Source of the DNA: Prevotella sp. UBA2754
GTDB taxonomy: Bacteria > Bacteroidota > Bacteroidia > Bacteroidales > Bacteroidaceae
Length of the DNA stretch: 64,000 bases
Assembly (NCBI GenBank): GCA_002353295.1
Contig: DEJG01000026.1
Span: 58,234-122,233, forward strand
Direction: 5' to 3'
Shown here: piece after piece, positions 41,725-50,584 of the stretch
How the letters are laid out: every line of letters begins with the position of its first letter
Position numbering within the stretch: position 1 is the stretch's first letter
Position numbers and translations under genes: made by a program
Notes under the pieces: model-generated
Databases searched by the model: none
What the model was told of the DNA's origin: nothing
What the model saw: the letters and a program-made list of their open reading frames with translations, nothing else

Positions 41725-42579
41725 ATGAATTATCGTGATTTATGGCACCAGTTGGCACCATCCTATGGTGAAGGCGAGGCGAAGGCCGTAGCCCGCATGG
41801 TGTATGAGGTACGTTATGGCCTCTCACTGTCAGACCTTTATGCTGGCAAAGATACACAATTATCTGCAGACGACCAAGCGGAACTGCAAGAAATCGCTCG
41901 ACGGCTGTCGAACCACGAGCCTGTCCAGTATGTTCTTGGGCAGACGGACTTCTGCGGGCGTACATTCTTGGTTAACGAGCATGTGCTGGTCCCTCGTCCT
42001 GAAACTGCAGAACTGTGCCAGTGGATTCTTTCCTCTTCCATCTCATTCCCGAGCCTTTCACCTATCACCATCCTCGACATCGGCACGGGTTCAGGCTGTA
42101 TCGCCATTACCCTTGCCGCTTCATTCTCCGATGCAGAAGTCTATGCTTGGGATATTTCTCCTGAAGCTTTGGAGGTTGCGAGAACCAATGCGGTTCGCAA
42201 TAGTGTGAATGTCCATTTTGAACCAGTCGATATGCTTTCACAAGCCCCCTTACGTTGGAAACGGGTAGGGGATGTATCCATCATTGTCAGCAATCCTCCC
42301 TATATATGCCGTCAGGAATCAGCCGCCATGGACTCCAATGTGCTGGATTACGAACCGCATACAGCGCTTTTCGTGCCTGACAACGACCCGCTGTTGTTCT
42401 ACCGAACTATTGCCCAGTATGGACTTTCAGCACTGCGTGATAGCGGTTGGCTCTATTTTGAAATCAACCCACTCTATGCCAGCGAGCTTCACGATTTGTT
42501 ACGTACGATGTCGTACCACGACATCGAACTCAAGGAAGATCAATTTGGAAAACAACGATTCATACGAGCACAACGATGA
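41725..42579 (+). CDS. prmC: Release factor glutamine N5-methyltransferase
   Basis: 284 residues from ATG 41725; a longer frame would cover ribD. It methylates the GGQ glutamine of release factors. Signatures: NEHVLVPRPETAEL, ILDIGTGSGCIAITLA (SAM motif I), and the catalytic NPPY in IIVSNPPYICRQE. The N-terminal helical bundle (1-75) is normal. It overlaps recX by four bases (ATGA), starting a compact operon prmC-recX-comF. Confidence 0.95.
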   Translation: MNYRDLWHQLAPSYGEGEAKAVARMVYEVRYGLSLSDLYAGKDTQLSADDQAELQEIARRLSNHEPVQYVLGQTDFCGRTFLVNEHVLVPRPETAELCQWILSSSISFPSLSPITILDIGTGSGCIAITLAASFSDAEVYAWDISPEALEVARTNAVRNSVNVHFEPVDMLSQAPLRWKRVGDVSIIVSNPPYICRQESAAMDSNVLDYEPHTALFVPDNDPLLFYRTIAQYGLSALRDSGWLYFEINPLYASELHDLLRTMSYHDIELKEDQFGKQRFIRAQR

Positions 42580-43055
42580 AACAGAAAACCGAACAAGAGG
42601 CTTACCTTACTCTGACCTCCCTCTGTGCTAATGCGGAGCACTGCCAGTGGGAAATGCTGGAGAAAATGCGTCGCTGGGAGTTATCAGAAGATGCTCAGGC
42701 GCGTATTATTAATCGGCTGGTCGACGAACGATATATTGATGACGAACGATTTGCACGAGCTTTTGTTAAAGATAAAGTACGGTATAACAAATGGGGACGC
42801 CGCAAGGTAGAACAGGCTCTCTGGCAAAAACATATTGATGAGGCAATAAGACAACTTGTTCTTGATGAGGTTGATGAAGATGAATACATTCGTGTGTTAC
42901 GACCTATGCTTCAACAAAAACGCCGTTCGGTTAAAGCGGCTACAGACTATGAGCTTAATGGCAAACTCATTAAATTTGCTCTTAGCCGAGGCTTCACTAT
43001 GGATATTATTAAACAGTGCATGGACGTAGACGATGAAAACGAGTTTCTGGAGTAG
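42576..43055 (+). CDS. recX: Regulatory protein RecX
   Basis: 159 residues. RecX binds the RecA filament and limits recombination. The three-helix repeats are visible, with the family pattern LVDERYIDDERFARAFVKDK and KWGRRKVEQALWQKHID. No recA nearby. It starts on the prmC stop (ATGA) and overlaps the next gene by 23 bases. Confidence 0.93.
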   Translation: MKQKTEQEAYLTLTSLCANAEHCQWEMLEKMRRWELSEDAQARIINRLVDERYIDDERFARAFVKDKVRYNKWGRRKVEQALWQKHIDEAIRQLVLDEVDEDEYIRVLRPMLQQKRRSVKAATDYELNGKLIKFALSRGFTMDIIKQCMDVDDENEFLE

Positions 43056-43731
43056 ATTTCTTGACCTTGTATCTCCTCGTCAATGTGTGATTTGTGGGAA
43101 GCGGCTAAGCATCAGCGAAAGAAGTATTTGCTCAGCGTGTTATTTACATTTGCCACGCACTACCTTCCAGTTTGCTCCCTACGATAATCCTCTGGCTCAT
43201 CTTTTTTGGGGGCTGTCTCCAGTTAGTCGTGCCGCTGCTCTGTTTTATTACGAACCTCATAGTGATGAAGCGCAGGTGATTTACGATTTGAAATACGGCA
43301 ATCGTCCAGATATTGGAGAAGACCTTGGCAGGATGATGGCCGAAGAATTCATGATGGCAGGCTATTTCGATGGAGTAGATGCATTGTTGCCTGTGCCTCT
43401 TTCTTCCAAACGTATGCGTCAACGAGGCTATAATCAGAGTGAGAGAATTTGTTATGGCATTCAAGCTCAGACAGGTCTTCCCATCCTTACTCAAGTACTC
43501 CACCGACTCTATTTCCATCAGAGTCAGACGACCCTTATGCGTCATCAGCGACAGGCCAATGTATCTGGGATGTTCGAATTAGATGCCCAGGCAGGTTTGG
43601 AAGGTAAGCACATCCTGCTGGTTGACGACATCTGTACCACAGGCTCTACCCTCATAGCTTGTGCTAATGTCTTGAGCGAAATCCCGCGTGTTCGCATCAG
43701 CATCCTTACTTTGGGTTTTACTAAGAGTTGA
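43033..43731 (+). CDS. comF: ComF-family phosphoribosyltransferase-like protein
   Basis: 232 residues. A small zinc-binding N-terminus (CVICG and CSACY) precedes a type I phosphoribosyltransferase domain with the PRPP loop ILLVDDICTTGSTL and RMRQRGYNQSERI. In naturally competent bacteria ComF acts in DNA uptake; no other competence gene is in this window, so its role here is open. It begins inside recX, overlapping by 23 bases. Confidence 0.92.
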   Translation: MKTSFWSRFLDLVSPRQCVICGKRLSISERSICSACYLHLPRTTFQFAPYDNPLAHLFWGLSPVSRAAALFYYEPHSDEAQVIYDLKYGNRPDIGEDLGRMMAEEFMMAGYFDGVDALLPVPLSSKRMRQRGYNQSERICYGIQAQTGLPILTQVLHRLYFHQSQTTLMRHQRQANVSGMFELDAQAGLEGKHILLVDDICTTGSTLIACANVLSEIPRVRISILTLGFTKS

Positions 43732-43818
43732 CCCCACGCAGTGGAGAATATTAACAAAAGTTGATTGTAGAATACGCAAAATGTTTTGTATTCTTTTCGC
43801 TTAATCAATTTTTTACGC

Positions 43819-43826
43819 TATCTTTG
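43819..43826 (+). promoter_or_regulatory. -7 box of pyrE operon
   Basis: TATCTTTG, 27 bases before ATG 43853. Confidence 0.75.
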
Positions 43827-43852
43827 CATCCAAAACATAAAAATTAGGAATT

Positions 43853-44485
43853 ATGGACGCAATCAAGAAACTATTTGCACAGAAACTGATGGATATCAAA
43901 GCCATCAAGTTGCAGCCTAATGATCCATTCACATGGGCTTCTGGCTGGAAATCGCCTATCTATACGGATAATCGTAAAACACTTGGATTTCCTGATGTTC
44001 GCTCGTTCGTAAAATTGGAACTCTGCCATGCTATTCAGGAGAATTTCCCTGAAGCTGAGGCTGTGGCTGGTGTGGCAACGGGTGCCATCGCGCAGGGTGC
44101 GCTGGTGGCCGACGAACTGGGGTTGCCCTACGCATACGTTCGTCCGAAACCGAAAGACCATGGTATGGGCAATCAGGTGGAAGGTGAACTCAAGAAGGGT
44201 GCCAAGGTGATTGTAGTAGAAGATTTGATTTCTACAGGCGGCAGTAGTCTGAAGGCTGTTGAGGCTTTGCGCCAGTATGGTGTGGAGGTGATAGGTATGG
44301 TAGCATCGTTCACCTATGGCTTCCCTGTGGCTGAGGAGGCTTTCAAGGAGGCAGGTGTGAAGTTGATTACGTTGAGTAATTATGCCGCTGTATTGGAGCA
44401 GGCTGCCGAAACAGGATATATCAGTGAGGAAGATAAAGCCGTATTGGCTGAATGGCGTAAATCACCAAGCACTTGGAAGCAATGA
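43853..44485 (+). CDS. pyrE: Orotate phosphoribosyltransferase
   Basis: 210 residues. It joins orotate to PRPP to give OMP in pyrimidine synthesis. SGWKSPIYTDNRKTL binds orotate, and VIVVEDLISTGGSS is the PRPP loop. It is first of a four-gene operon (pyrE, SRPBCC, argH, exported protein) whose genes overlap by 4, 11 and 4 bases. PyrE competes for PRPP with purF, encoded 12 kb away. Confidence 0.96.
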   Translation: MDAIKKLFAQKLMDIKAIKLQPNDPFTWASGWKSPIYTDNRKTLGFPDVRSFVKLELCHAIQENFPEAEAVAGVATGAIAQGALVADELGLPYAYVRPKPKDHGMGNQVEGELKKGAKVIVVEDLISTGGSSLKAVEALRQYGVEVIGMVASFTYGFPVAEEAFKEAGVKLITLSNYAAVLEQAAETGYISEEDKAVLAEWRKSPSTWKQ

Positions 44486-44898
44486 CAAAGTTTGAAAGTA
44501 GCGTTAAGCAGATTGCATATCCTGTAGAGGATGTCTATCGTAATATCAGCGACTTGAGTAATCTGGAGCGTGTGCGTGACCGCGTGCCAGAGGATAAGTT
44601 GAACAGTTTCTCGTTCGATCGTGATACGGTGAGCGTGAATGTCGACCCTGTGGGCGACATCAAGTTACGCATCATCGAGCGTGAGGAAGGCAAATGCGTG
44701 AAGTTCGAGACAGAACAGTCGCCCATGCCCTTCAACCTGTGGATTCAGGTATTGCCAGTGACAGAAACGACCAGTAAGATGCGCGTGACGGTGCAGGCCG
44801 ATATCCCCTTCATGTTGAAGGGTATGGTGAGTGGTCCCTTGCAGGATGGTGTGGAAAAAATAGCAGACGCTTTATCACAAATACCTTATGGCAAATAA
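44482..44898 (+). CDS. SRPBCC/START-like domain protein
   Basis: 138 residues from ATG 44482, overlapping the pyrE stop (ATGA). A helix-grip fold is suggested by FESSVKQIAYPVEDVYRNIS, then paired strands (VSVNVDPVGDIKLRIIERE, KMRVTVQADIPFML) and a long C-terminal helix (GPLQDGVEKIADALSQ). Such domains bind hydrophobic ligands; the substrate is unknown. It is conserved next to pyrE in Bacteroidales as far as I recall. Confidence 0.85.
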   Translation: MTKFESSVKQIAYPVEDVYRNISDLSNLERVRDRVPEDKLNSFSFDRDTVSVNVDPVGDIKLRIIEREEGKCVKFETEQSPMPFNLWIQVLPVTETTSKMRVTVQADIPFMLKGMVSGPLQDGVEKIADALSQIPYGK

Positions 44899-46225
44899 AC
44901 TGTGGGAAAAGAACTTCGAGGTGAATGCTGAGATTGAGCGATTCACGGTGGGGCGCGATAGGGAGATGGACCTCTATCTGGCACCGTACGATGTGCTTGG
45001 CTCGATGGCTCATATCACCATGTTGGAGTCGATAGGACTGATAGGCAAGGACGAACTGCCTCAACTATTACAGGAACTGAAGAATATCTATGCTATCTGT
45101 CAGCGAGGCGAATTCCAGATAGAAGAAGGTGTGGAAGACGTTCACTCGCAGGTAGAACTGATGCTGACGCGTAAATTGGGCGATTTGGGTAAGAAGATTC
45201 ACTCAGGACGCTCACGCAACGATCAGGTATTGGTAGATCTGAAACTCTTCACTCGCCATCAGTTGATGGAGATAGCCGACAGTGTGAAAGTGCTCTTCGA
45301 TGAGTTAATTCAGAAGAGTGAACAGTATAAGCAGGTACTGATGCCGGGCTATACCCATTTGCAGGTGGCTATGCCTTCGTCTTTCGGTTTATGGTTCGGT
45401 GCGTATGCAGAATCGCTTTGTGACGATATGCTCTTCTTGCAAGCCGCCTATAAGATGACGAACCGCAATCCGTTAGGTTCGGCAGCTGGATATGGCAGCT
45501 CGTTCCCCTTGAAACGCCAGATGACGACCGACCTCTTGGGATTCGACTCGATGGACTATAACGTGGTCTATGCACAGATGGGGCGTGGCAAGATGGAACG
45601 CAACGTGGGTTTCGCTATTGCTACTATTGCGGGAACATTGGCCAAAATGGCCTTTGATGCCTGTCTGTTCAACTCGCAAAACTTCTCTTTTGTAAAGTTG
45701 CCGAAGGAGTGTACTACGGGTTCGAGTATCATGCCGCATAAGAAGAATCCGGATGTCTTTGAGCTGATTCGTGCTAAGTGCAACAAGTTGCAGGCATTGC
45801 CTCAGCAGGTGACACTGATTATGAACAACCTACCTGTAGGTTATTTCCGCGACTTGCAAATCATCAAAGAGGTGTTCCTGCCTGCCTTTGACGAACTGAA
45901 AGACTGTCTGCAGATGGCTGCCTATATTATTAATAAGATAGAGGTACGCGAGGATATTCTCGATAATCCGATGTACGACCCGATGTTCAGTGTCGAGGAA
46001 GTGAACCGCTTGGCAGCAGAGGGCATGCCTTTCCGTGACGCCTACAAGAAGGTGGGGCTCGATATCGAAGCAGGAACATTCCGCCCCAATAAGGATATTC
46101 ACCATACCCATGAGGGCTCGATAGGTAATCTTTGTAACGACAAGATTACCGACCTGATGAATACTGTCCTCGAAGGTTTTGCCTTCGAGCGTGTAAGAGA
46201 AGCAGAAAAGAATTTAGTAAAATGA
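44888..46225 (+). CDS. argH: Argininosuccinate lyase
   Basis: 445 residues. It splits argininosuccinate into arginine and fumarate. Fumarase/aspartase-superfamily regions: SGRSRNDQVLVDLKLF, MPGYTHLQVAMP, and the signature GSSIMPHKKNPDVFE containing the catalytic serine loop. It begins 11 bases before the end of the SRPBCC gene. No other arginine gene is nearby. Confidence 0.96.
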   Translation: MANKLWEKNFEVNAEIERFTVGRDREMDLYLAPYDVLGSMAHITMLESIGLIGKDELPQLLQELKNIYAICQRGEFQIEEGVEDVHSQVELMLTRKLGDLGKKIHSGRSRNDQVLVDLKLFTRHQLMEIADSVKVLFDELIQKSEQYKQVLMPGYTHLQVAMPSSFGLWFGAYAESLCDDMLFLQAAYKMTNRNPLGSAAGYGSSFPLKRQMTTDLLGFDSMDYNVVYAQMGRGKMERNVGFAIATIAGTLAKMAFDACLFNSQNFSFVKLPKECTTGSSIMPHKKNPDVFELIRAKCNKLQALPQQVTLIMNNLPVGYFRDLQIIKEVFLPAFDELKDCLQMAAYIINKIEVREDILDNPMYDPMFSVEEVNRLAAEGMPFRDAYKKVGLDIEAGTFRPNKDIHHTHEGSIGNLCNDKITDLMNTVLEGFAFERVREAEKNLVK

Positions 46226-46809
46226 AACGGAAAATAGGTTATTGGCTATTGGTTGTTGGCTGTTGGCTAATGACAGGGTGTGGCGCAGAGCAGGAGTTCA
46301 CATCGTGGCCCTGCCGTTTTGTTTATGACAACGGCATTCATCAGGACATGACTTTGTCCACATCGATTAATCCGATGGTGCAAGGCTTTTTCTGTAAGAT
46401 TACAGAAGAGTCTCGCGGAGGAGCGAAGGTGCTGGTGTTTGAGAACAACCAAGGCTCCAGTACGCGAAAGAATGAAACGGCAGAAGACTTACGTAATAAT
46501 CTCCGACTGGGCCTGAACAACGGTATCATAGTAGGCGTTCAGAGTCTGGGAGACTTTAAGTTCACGGCCTATGACCTGCAGTGTCCTAACTGCGTCAGCC
46601 GCGAGAACAACTATTCCAGTCCTACCTACCGTCTCACCCTGGACACCAAAGGGTCGGGTTATGTAACCTGTTCGAAATGCGGAGACAAATACGATTTGAA
46701 CAACGGGGGACTGTTGGTGGAAGGAAAAGAGGGTGATAAAGGACTTTCCCGTTATCGCAATGCCCAAACCGCCGGTCCTTTAGGGTTGGTAACTGTCTTT
46801 GCTGAATAA
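46222..46809 (+). CDS. Small exported lipoprotein with paired CxxC motifs
   Basis: 195 residues. Lipoprotein signal ending LMTGC (Cys20); its hydrophobic core (GYWLLVVGCWL) is encoded by five heptamer units (46234-46268). The mature part has CPNC at about residue 117 and CSKCGDKYDLNNGG at about 152, a Rieske-like or zinc-ribbon-like arrangement, though the His ligands of a Rieske centre are missing. I do not recognise a named family. It overlaps the argH stop (ATGA) and ends the operon. Confidence 0.75.
   Translation: MKRKIGYWLLVVGCWLMTGCGAEQEFTSWPCRFVYDNGIHQDMTLSTSINPMVQGFFCKITEESRGGAKVLVFENNQGSSTRKNETAEDLRNNLRLGLNNGIIVGVQSLGDFKFTAYDLQCPNCVSRENNYSSPTYRLTLDTKGSGYVTCSKCGDKYDLNNGGLLVEGKEGDKGLSRYRNAQTAGPLGLVTVFAE
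46234..46268 (+). repeat. Heptamer array encoding a signal-peptide core
   Basis: Units ATAGGTT, ATTGGCT, ATTGGTT, GTTGGCT, GTTGGCT. They encode residues 5-16 of the exported protein. Confidence 0.85.
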
Positions 46810-46846
46810 AAAACAATAAAAATTTTTAATATTCAATTTTTATTAT

Positions 46847-46854
46847 TACCTTTG
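46847..46854 (+). promoter_or_regulatory. -7 box of tRNA-Leu
   Basis: TACCTTTG, 19 bases before the mature tRNA. Confidence 0.75.
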
Positions 46855-46872
46855 CAGGCGCAAATGTCTACT

Positions 46873-46957
46873 GCCGCGATGGTGGAATGGTAGACACGAG
46901 GGACTTAAAATCCCTTGGCCAGTAATGGCTGTGCGGGTTCGAGTCCCGCTCGCGGCA
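46873..46957 (+). tRNA. tRNA-Leu (anticodon TAA)
   Basis: 85 bases, class II with a long variable arm. Acceptor arms GCCGCGA (46873-46879) and TCGCGGC (46950-46956), discriminator A, anticodon loop CTTAAAA, T-loop GGGTTCGAGTCCC. CCA is not encoded. Confidence 0.97.
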
Positions 46958-46964
46958 CAAAATC

Positions 46965-46994
46965 AGAGCCTGACGCTTCACAGCGCCAGGCTCT
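46965..46994. terminator. Hairpin between tRNA-Leu and glnN
   Basis: Eight perfect pairs (46965-46972 with 46987-46994) plus four inner pairs. It can serve tRNA-Leu and the convergent glnN. Confidence 0.7.
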
Positions 46995-47049
46995 TCGCAA
47001 ACTTCAAACAACCAAAAAAAGAAGTAGATTGTCTGAGTAATAAACCAAT

Positions 47050-49275
47050 TTATCGGATAAACAGAAGTTCGCGGTATTTGGGTAATGGCCAGCAGGCATC
47101 ATCCACAATGAGTTCCAATTTGTCTATCTGATAGCGGATGGTCTCCATCTTAGGAGCAACGGTATCATGATAGGCGATGGCCTTCTGGTGTTCATCCTCA
47201 ATCTTGTTGGCTACCTTACGTGCATTGACCAGTTCTTCGACACCTTTCTCAATAGCACTGGTGCGCTCTGCAATCTCCTCAATGAGTTTGAGGTTTCGGG
47301 CAGACAGCTTTTCGGCCTTGTCAGCGGCGAATACTTCAGCCATATTTTCCACATTGGTCAGCAGCTGACTTTGATAGCGGGTGGCAACAGGGATAATGTG
47401 GTTCATTGAAAGGTCGCCTAATACACGTGCTTCAATCTGAATTTTTTTGGTGTAGGTTTCCCATTTCACTTCATTGCGTGCCTCCAATTCTTTCTGTGTC
47501 ATCACGCCCAGACTCTCGAACATTTTAATACTTTCAGCATCAAGATAGCGTTCGAAAATAACCGGACAAGACTTCTCGACATCAAGACCGCGTTTCGTAG
47601 CCTCTTCAACCCACTCGTCAGAATATCCATTGCCATCGAAGCGGATAGGCTTGCAAGTCTTGATATCCTCTCGGAGGACGTCGATGATGGCATGGAACTT
47701 GGCGGTATGGCCAGTGCCTTCCGAATACTCGGAGTACTCTGAGTATTCCGAAATTTTCTGATCGACACGCTTCTTGAAATCTACCAAGGCTTCGGCAACA
47801 GCACTGTTCAGGGCTATCATAGCGGAAGCACAGTTGGCCTCGCTGCCGACAGCACGGAACTCAAAGCGGTTGCCCGTGAAGGCGAAAGGTGACGTACGGT
47901 TACGGTCGGTATTGTCGATAAAGAGTTCGGGGATTTCAGGAATATCCATCTTCATGCCCTGCTTGCCTGCCATGGCGAGGATGTCGTCTACGTCAGCCTT
48001 CTCGATGTGGTCGAGCAGTTCGGTAACTTGCTTGCCAAGGAATGATGAGATGATGGCAGGGGGTGCCTCGTTGGCTCCTAAACGATGTGCATTGGTAGCC
48101 GACATGATGCTGGCTTTCAGCAATCCGTTATGGCGATAGACACCCATCAGTGTTTCAACAATAAAGGTGGCGAAGCATAGATTCTGCTCAGCCGTCTTGC
48201 CGGGGGCGTGCAACAGCACACCGGTATCAGTAGAAAGGCTCCAGTTGTTGTGCTTACCTGAGCCGTTGATGCCGGCAAAAGGCTTTTCATGTAGCAGTGC
48301 ACGGAAACCATGTTTGCGGGCTACACGTTTCATGAGCGACATGAGCAGCATATTATGGTCGACAGCCAGATTCGTCTCTTCGAAAATGGGCGCTACCTCA
48401 AACTGGTTAGGAGCCACCTCATTATGGCGTGTCTTGCAAGGGATACCCAGTTCCAAAGCCTGTATCTCCAAATCACGCATGAAAGCAGCTACCCGTTCAG
48501 GGATAGAACCGAAATAGTGGTCGTCCATCTGCTGGTTTTTGGCAGAATCGTGTCCCATCAAGGTGCGGCCGGTTAACATGAGGTCTGGGCGTGCGGAGTA
48601 GAGCCCTTCGTCAACCAGGAAATATTCCTGTTCCCATCCCAGATTGCTATTGACCTTTTTGACTTTAGGATCGAAGTAATGACACACTTCCGTGGCTGCT
48701 ACATTCACGGCATGGAGGGCTCGCAGCAGTGGTGCTTTGTAGTCCAAGGCTTCGCCGGTATAAGAGATAAAGATCGTAGGGATGCAAAGCGTATCGTCGA
48801 TGATGAAGACAGGCGATGTGGGGTCCCATGCAGAATAGCCGCGGGCTTCAAAAGTGGCGCGGATACCGCCTGACGGGAACGAAGAAGCATCGGGCTCCTG
48901 CTGAGCCAGCAGCTTGCCACTGAACTCTTCAATCATACCGCCTTTGCCATCGTGCTCAATGAATGAGTCATGTTTCTCGGCAGTGCCTTCAGTGAGAGGC
49001 TGGAACCAGTGGGTATAATGGGTGACACCATTTTCTTTGGCCCACTGCATCATACCCGCAGCAACGGCATCTGCCATAGCACGGTCAAGGCGGGCACCAT
49101 TGTCGATGACATCAATCATCTGCTCGTAAACCTGTTTCGGCAAGTACTTGTACATTTTCTCGCGGTTGAAGACCTTCTTGCCGAAATACTCATAAGGTCG
49201 TTCACTTGGAGCTTGCACGTCGAGTGGCTTCTTCTTGAAAGCCTCTTCGACAACTTGAAATCTTAAGTTTGTCAT
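47050..49275 (-). CDS. glnN: Glutamine synthetase, type III
   Basis: 741 residues, the length of GSIII (GlnN), not of GSI. It makes glutamine from ammonia, glutamate and ATP and is the main ammonia-assimilating enzyme in Bacteroidales. Recognised segments: LGWEQEYFLVDEGLY, HNEVAPNQFEVAP, HEKPFAGINGSGKHNNWS and NRTSPFAFTGNRFEFRAVGS. Residues SEYSEYSEYSEG in the C-terminal part are encoded by a nonamer array. It lies after dapF and dapL on the same strand and opposite glnK-amt. Confidence 0.97.
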   Translation of the reverse strand: MTNLRFQVVEEAFKKKPLDVQAPSERPYEYFGKKVFNREKMYKYLPKQVYEQMIDVIDNGARLDRAMADAVAAGMMQWAKENGVTHYTHWFQPLTEGTAEKHDSFIEHDGKGGMIEEFSGKLLAQQEPDASSFPSGGIRATFEARGYSAWDPTSPVFIIDDTLCIPTIFISYTGEALDYKAPLLRALHAVNVAATEVCHYFDPKVKKVNSNLGWEQEYFLVDEGLYSARPDLMLTGRTLMGHDSAKNQQMDDHYFGSIPERVAAFMRDLEIQALELGIPCKTRHNEVAPNQFEVAPIFEETNLAVDHNMLLMSLMKRVARKHGFRALLHEKPFAGINGSGKHNNWSLSTDTGVLLHAPGKTAEQNLCFATFIVETLMGVYRHNGLLKASIMSATNAHRLGANEAPPAIISSFLGKQVTELLDHIEKADVDDILAMAGKQGMKMDIPEIPELFIDNTDRNRTSPFAFTGNRFEFRAVGSEANCASAMIALNSAVAEALVDFKKRVDQKISEYSEYSEYSEGTGHTAKFHAIIDVLREDIKTCKPIRFDGNGYSDEWVEEATKRGLDVEKSCPVIFERYLDAESIKMFESLGVMTQKELEARNEVKWETYTKKIQIEARVLGDLSMNHIIPVATRYQSQLLTNVENMAEVFAADKAEKLSARNLKLIEEIAERTSAIEKGVEELVNARKVANKIEDEHQKAIAYHDTVAPKMETIRYQIDKLELIVDDACWPLPKYRELLFIR
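47723..47758 (-). repeat. In-frame nonamer array inside glnN
   Basis: Plus-strand units GAATACTCG, GAGTACTCT, GAGTATTCC, GAAATTTTC; on the coding strand they encode SEY three times. Same family as the arrays at 36984 and 40013. Confidence 0.85.
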
Positions 49276-49324
49276 CTTGAAAATAACTGTGTTTATTTTG
49301 TGCTTGTTATACGTTGTTGGCTGT

Positions 49325-50551
49325 TCAGAGCCATTTTTTGATTCTTTCTAAAGCCCTTTCCGTTGACTCGTGTTGACCGAAGGCGGTGAGACGTATGTAG
49401 CCTTCGCCACTGGGACCGAAACCAACTCCCGGTGTGCAGACAACCTGGGCATCATAAAGCATCTGTTCGAAGAAACGCCAACTCGTCATGCCGTCGGGCG
49501 TCTTCACCCACAGATAGGGAGCGTGTTCTCCACCATATACACGAAGTCCTAAATCAAGGAGGCTTCGTTTCATATAGTGAGCATTATGCATATAGTAATC
49601 AATCGTCTGTTTTACTTGTTTTTTACCTTCGGCAGTGTAAATGGCTTCTGCAGCACGCTGACTGAGGTAGCTGGTGCCGTTGAACTTGGTGCACTGGCGG
49701 CGGTTCCACAGCGGATTGAGGGCGATGCGCTCGCCCGTAAGCGTTGAAGCGGTGACGTCCTTCGGTACGATGGTATAGCCGCAGCGCACACCGGTGAAAC
49801 CTGCTGTCTTCGAGTAGCTATGGAACTCGATGGCACATTTGCGGGCTCCGCGAATCTCGTAGATGGAATGGGGGATGGATTCGTCTTGTATATAGGCTTC
49901 GTAGGCAGCATCGTAGAAAATCAGTGCATCATTTTTCAGTGCGTAGTTCACCCATTTGCGAAGTTCCTCCTTACTGATAACGGTTCCCGTGGGGTTGTTG
50001 GGATAGCAGAGGTAGATGATATCGACACGCCGGTCGGGTATCTGGGGAACGAAGTTATTTTCTGCCGTACAAGGCATATAGATGACATTCGACCATCGGC
50101 CGTTCTCTACCACACCGGCTCGCCCAATCATGACATTCGAGTCGATATACACAGGATAGATTGGATCGCCTACCGCGATGGAATTATCCCAGCGTACCAG
50201 TTCCTGTATGTTGCCCGTGTCACTCTTGGCACCGTCGTTGATGAAGACTTCGTTGATGTCAAGATGGATGCCACGCGGCAGGAAGTCGTTCTTCAGAATG
50301 GCTTCGCGCAGGAAATCGTAACCCTGTTCCGGTCCGTATCCGCGAAACCCTGTCTGCGTAGCCATCTCGTCGGTAGCCCGATGCAGCGCTTCAACGACGG
50401 CAGGACATAAGGGTTGTGTCACGTCACCGATACCCAGCGAAATAACCTCCTTCTTAGGATTCATTGCCTTGAAAGCATTCACTTTCTTGGCGATGTCTGC
50501 AAACAGATAGTTGTTGGGCAGCTTGAGGAAATGTTCGTTTACTAATGCCAT
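49325..50551 (-). CDS. dapL: LL-diaminopimelate aminotransferase
   Basis: 408 residues. Fold type I PLP enzyme making LL-diaminopimelate in one step from tetrahydrodipicolinate. Visible: FRGYGPEQGYDFLREAI, YLCYPNNPTGTVISKEEL, IFYDAAYEAYIQD, and the PLP lysine in EFHSYSKTAGFTGVRCGY. The DapL route bypasses succinylation and is usual in Bacteroidetes. It lies 33 bases downstream of dapF, its next pathway step. Confidence 0.96.
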   Translation of the reverse strand: MALVNEHFLKLPNNYLFADIAKKVNAFKAMNPKKEVISLGIGDVTQPLCPAVVEALHRATDEMATQTGFRGYGPEQGYDFLREAILKNDFLPRGIHLDINEVFINDGAKSDTGNIQELVRWDNSIAVGDPIYPVYIDSNVMIGRAGVVENGRWSNVIYMPCTAENNFVPQIPDRRVDIIYLCYPNNPTGTVISKEELRKWVNYALKNDALIFYDAAYEAYIQDESIPHSIYEIRGARKCAIEFHSYSKTAGFTGVRCGYTIVPKDVTASTLTGERIALNPLWNRRQCTKFNGTSYLSQRAAEAIYTAEGKKQVKQTIDYYMHNAHYMKRSLLDLGLRVYGGEHAPYLWVKTPDGMTSWRFFEQMLYDAQVVCTPGVGFGPSGEGYIRLTAFGQHESTERALERIKKWL

Positions 50552-50584
50552 AATCTTATTCTTTTTTTGTGTTGAAGTTTGTCG

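Noticed and set aside
46222..46809. Rieske iron-sulfur protein
   Set aside because: Two CxxC motifs are present, but the His residues needed for a Rieske cluster are missing from both motifs.
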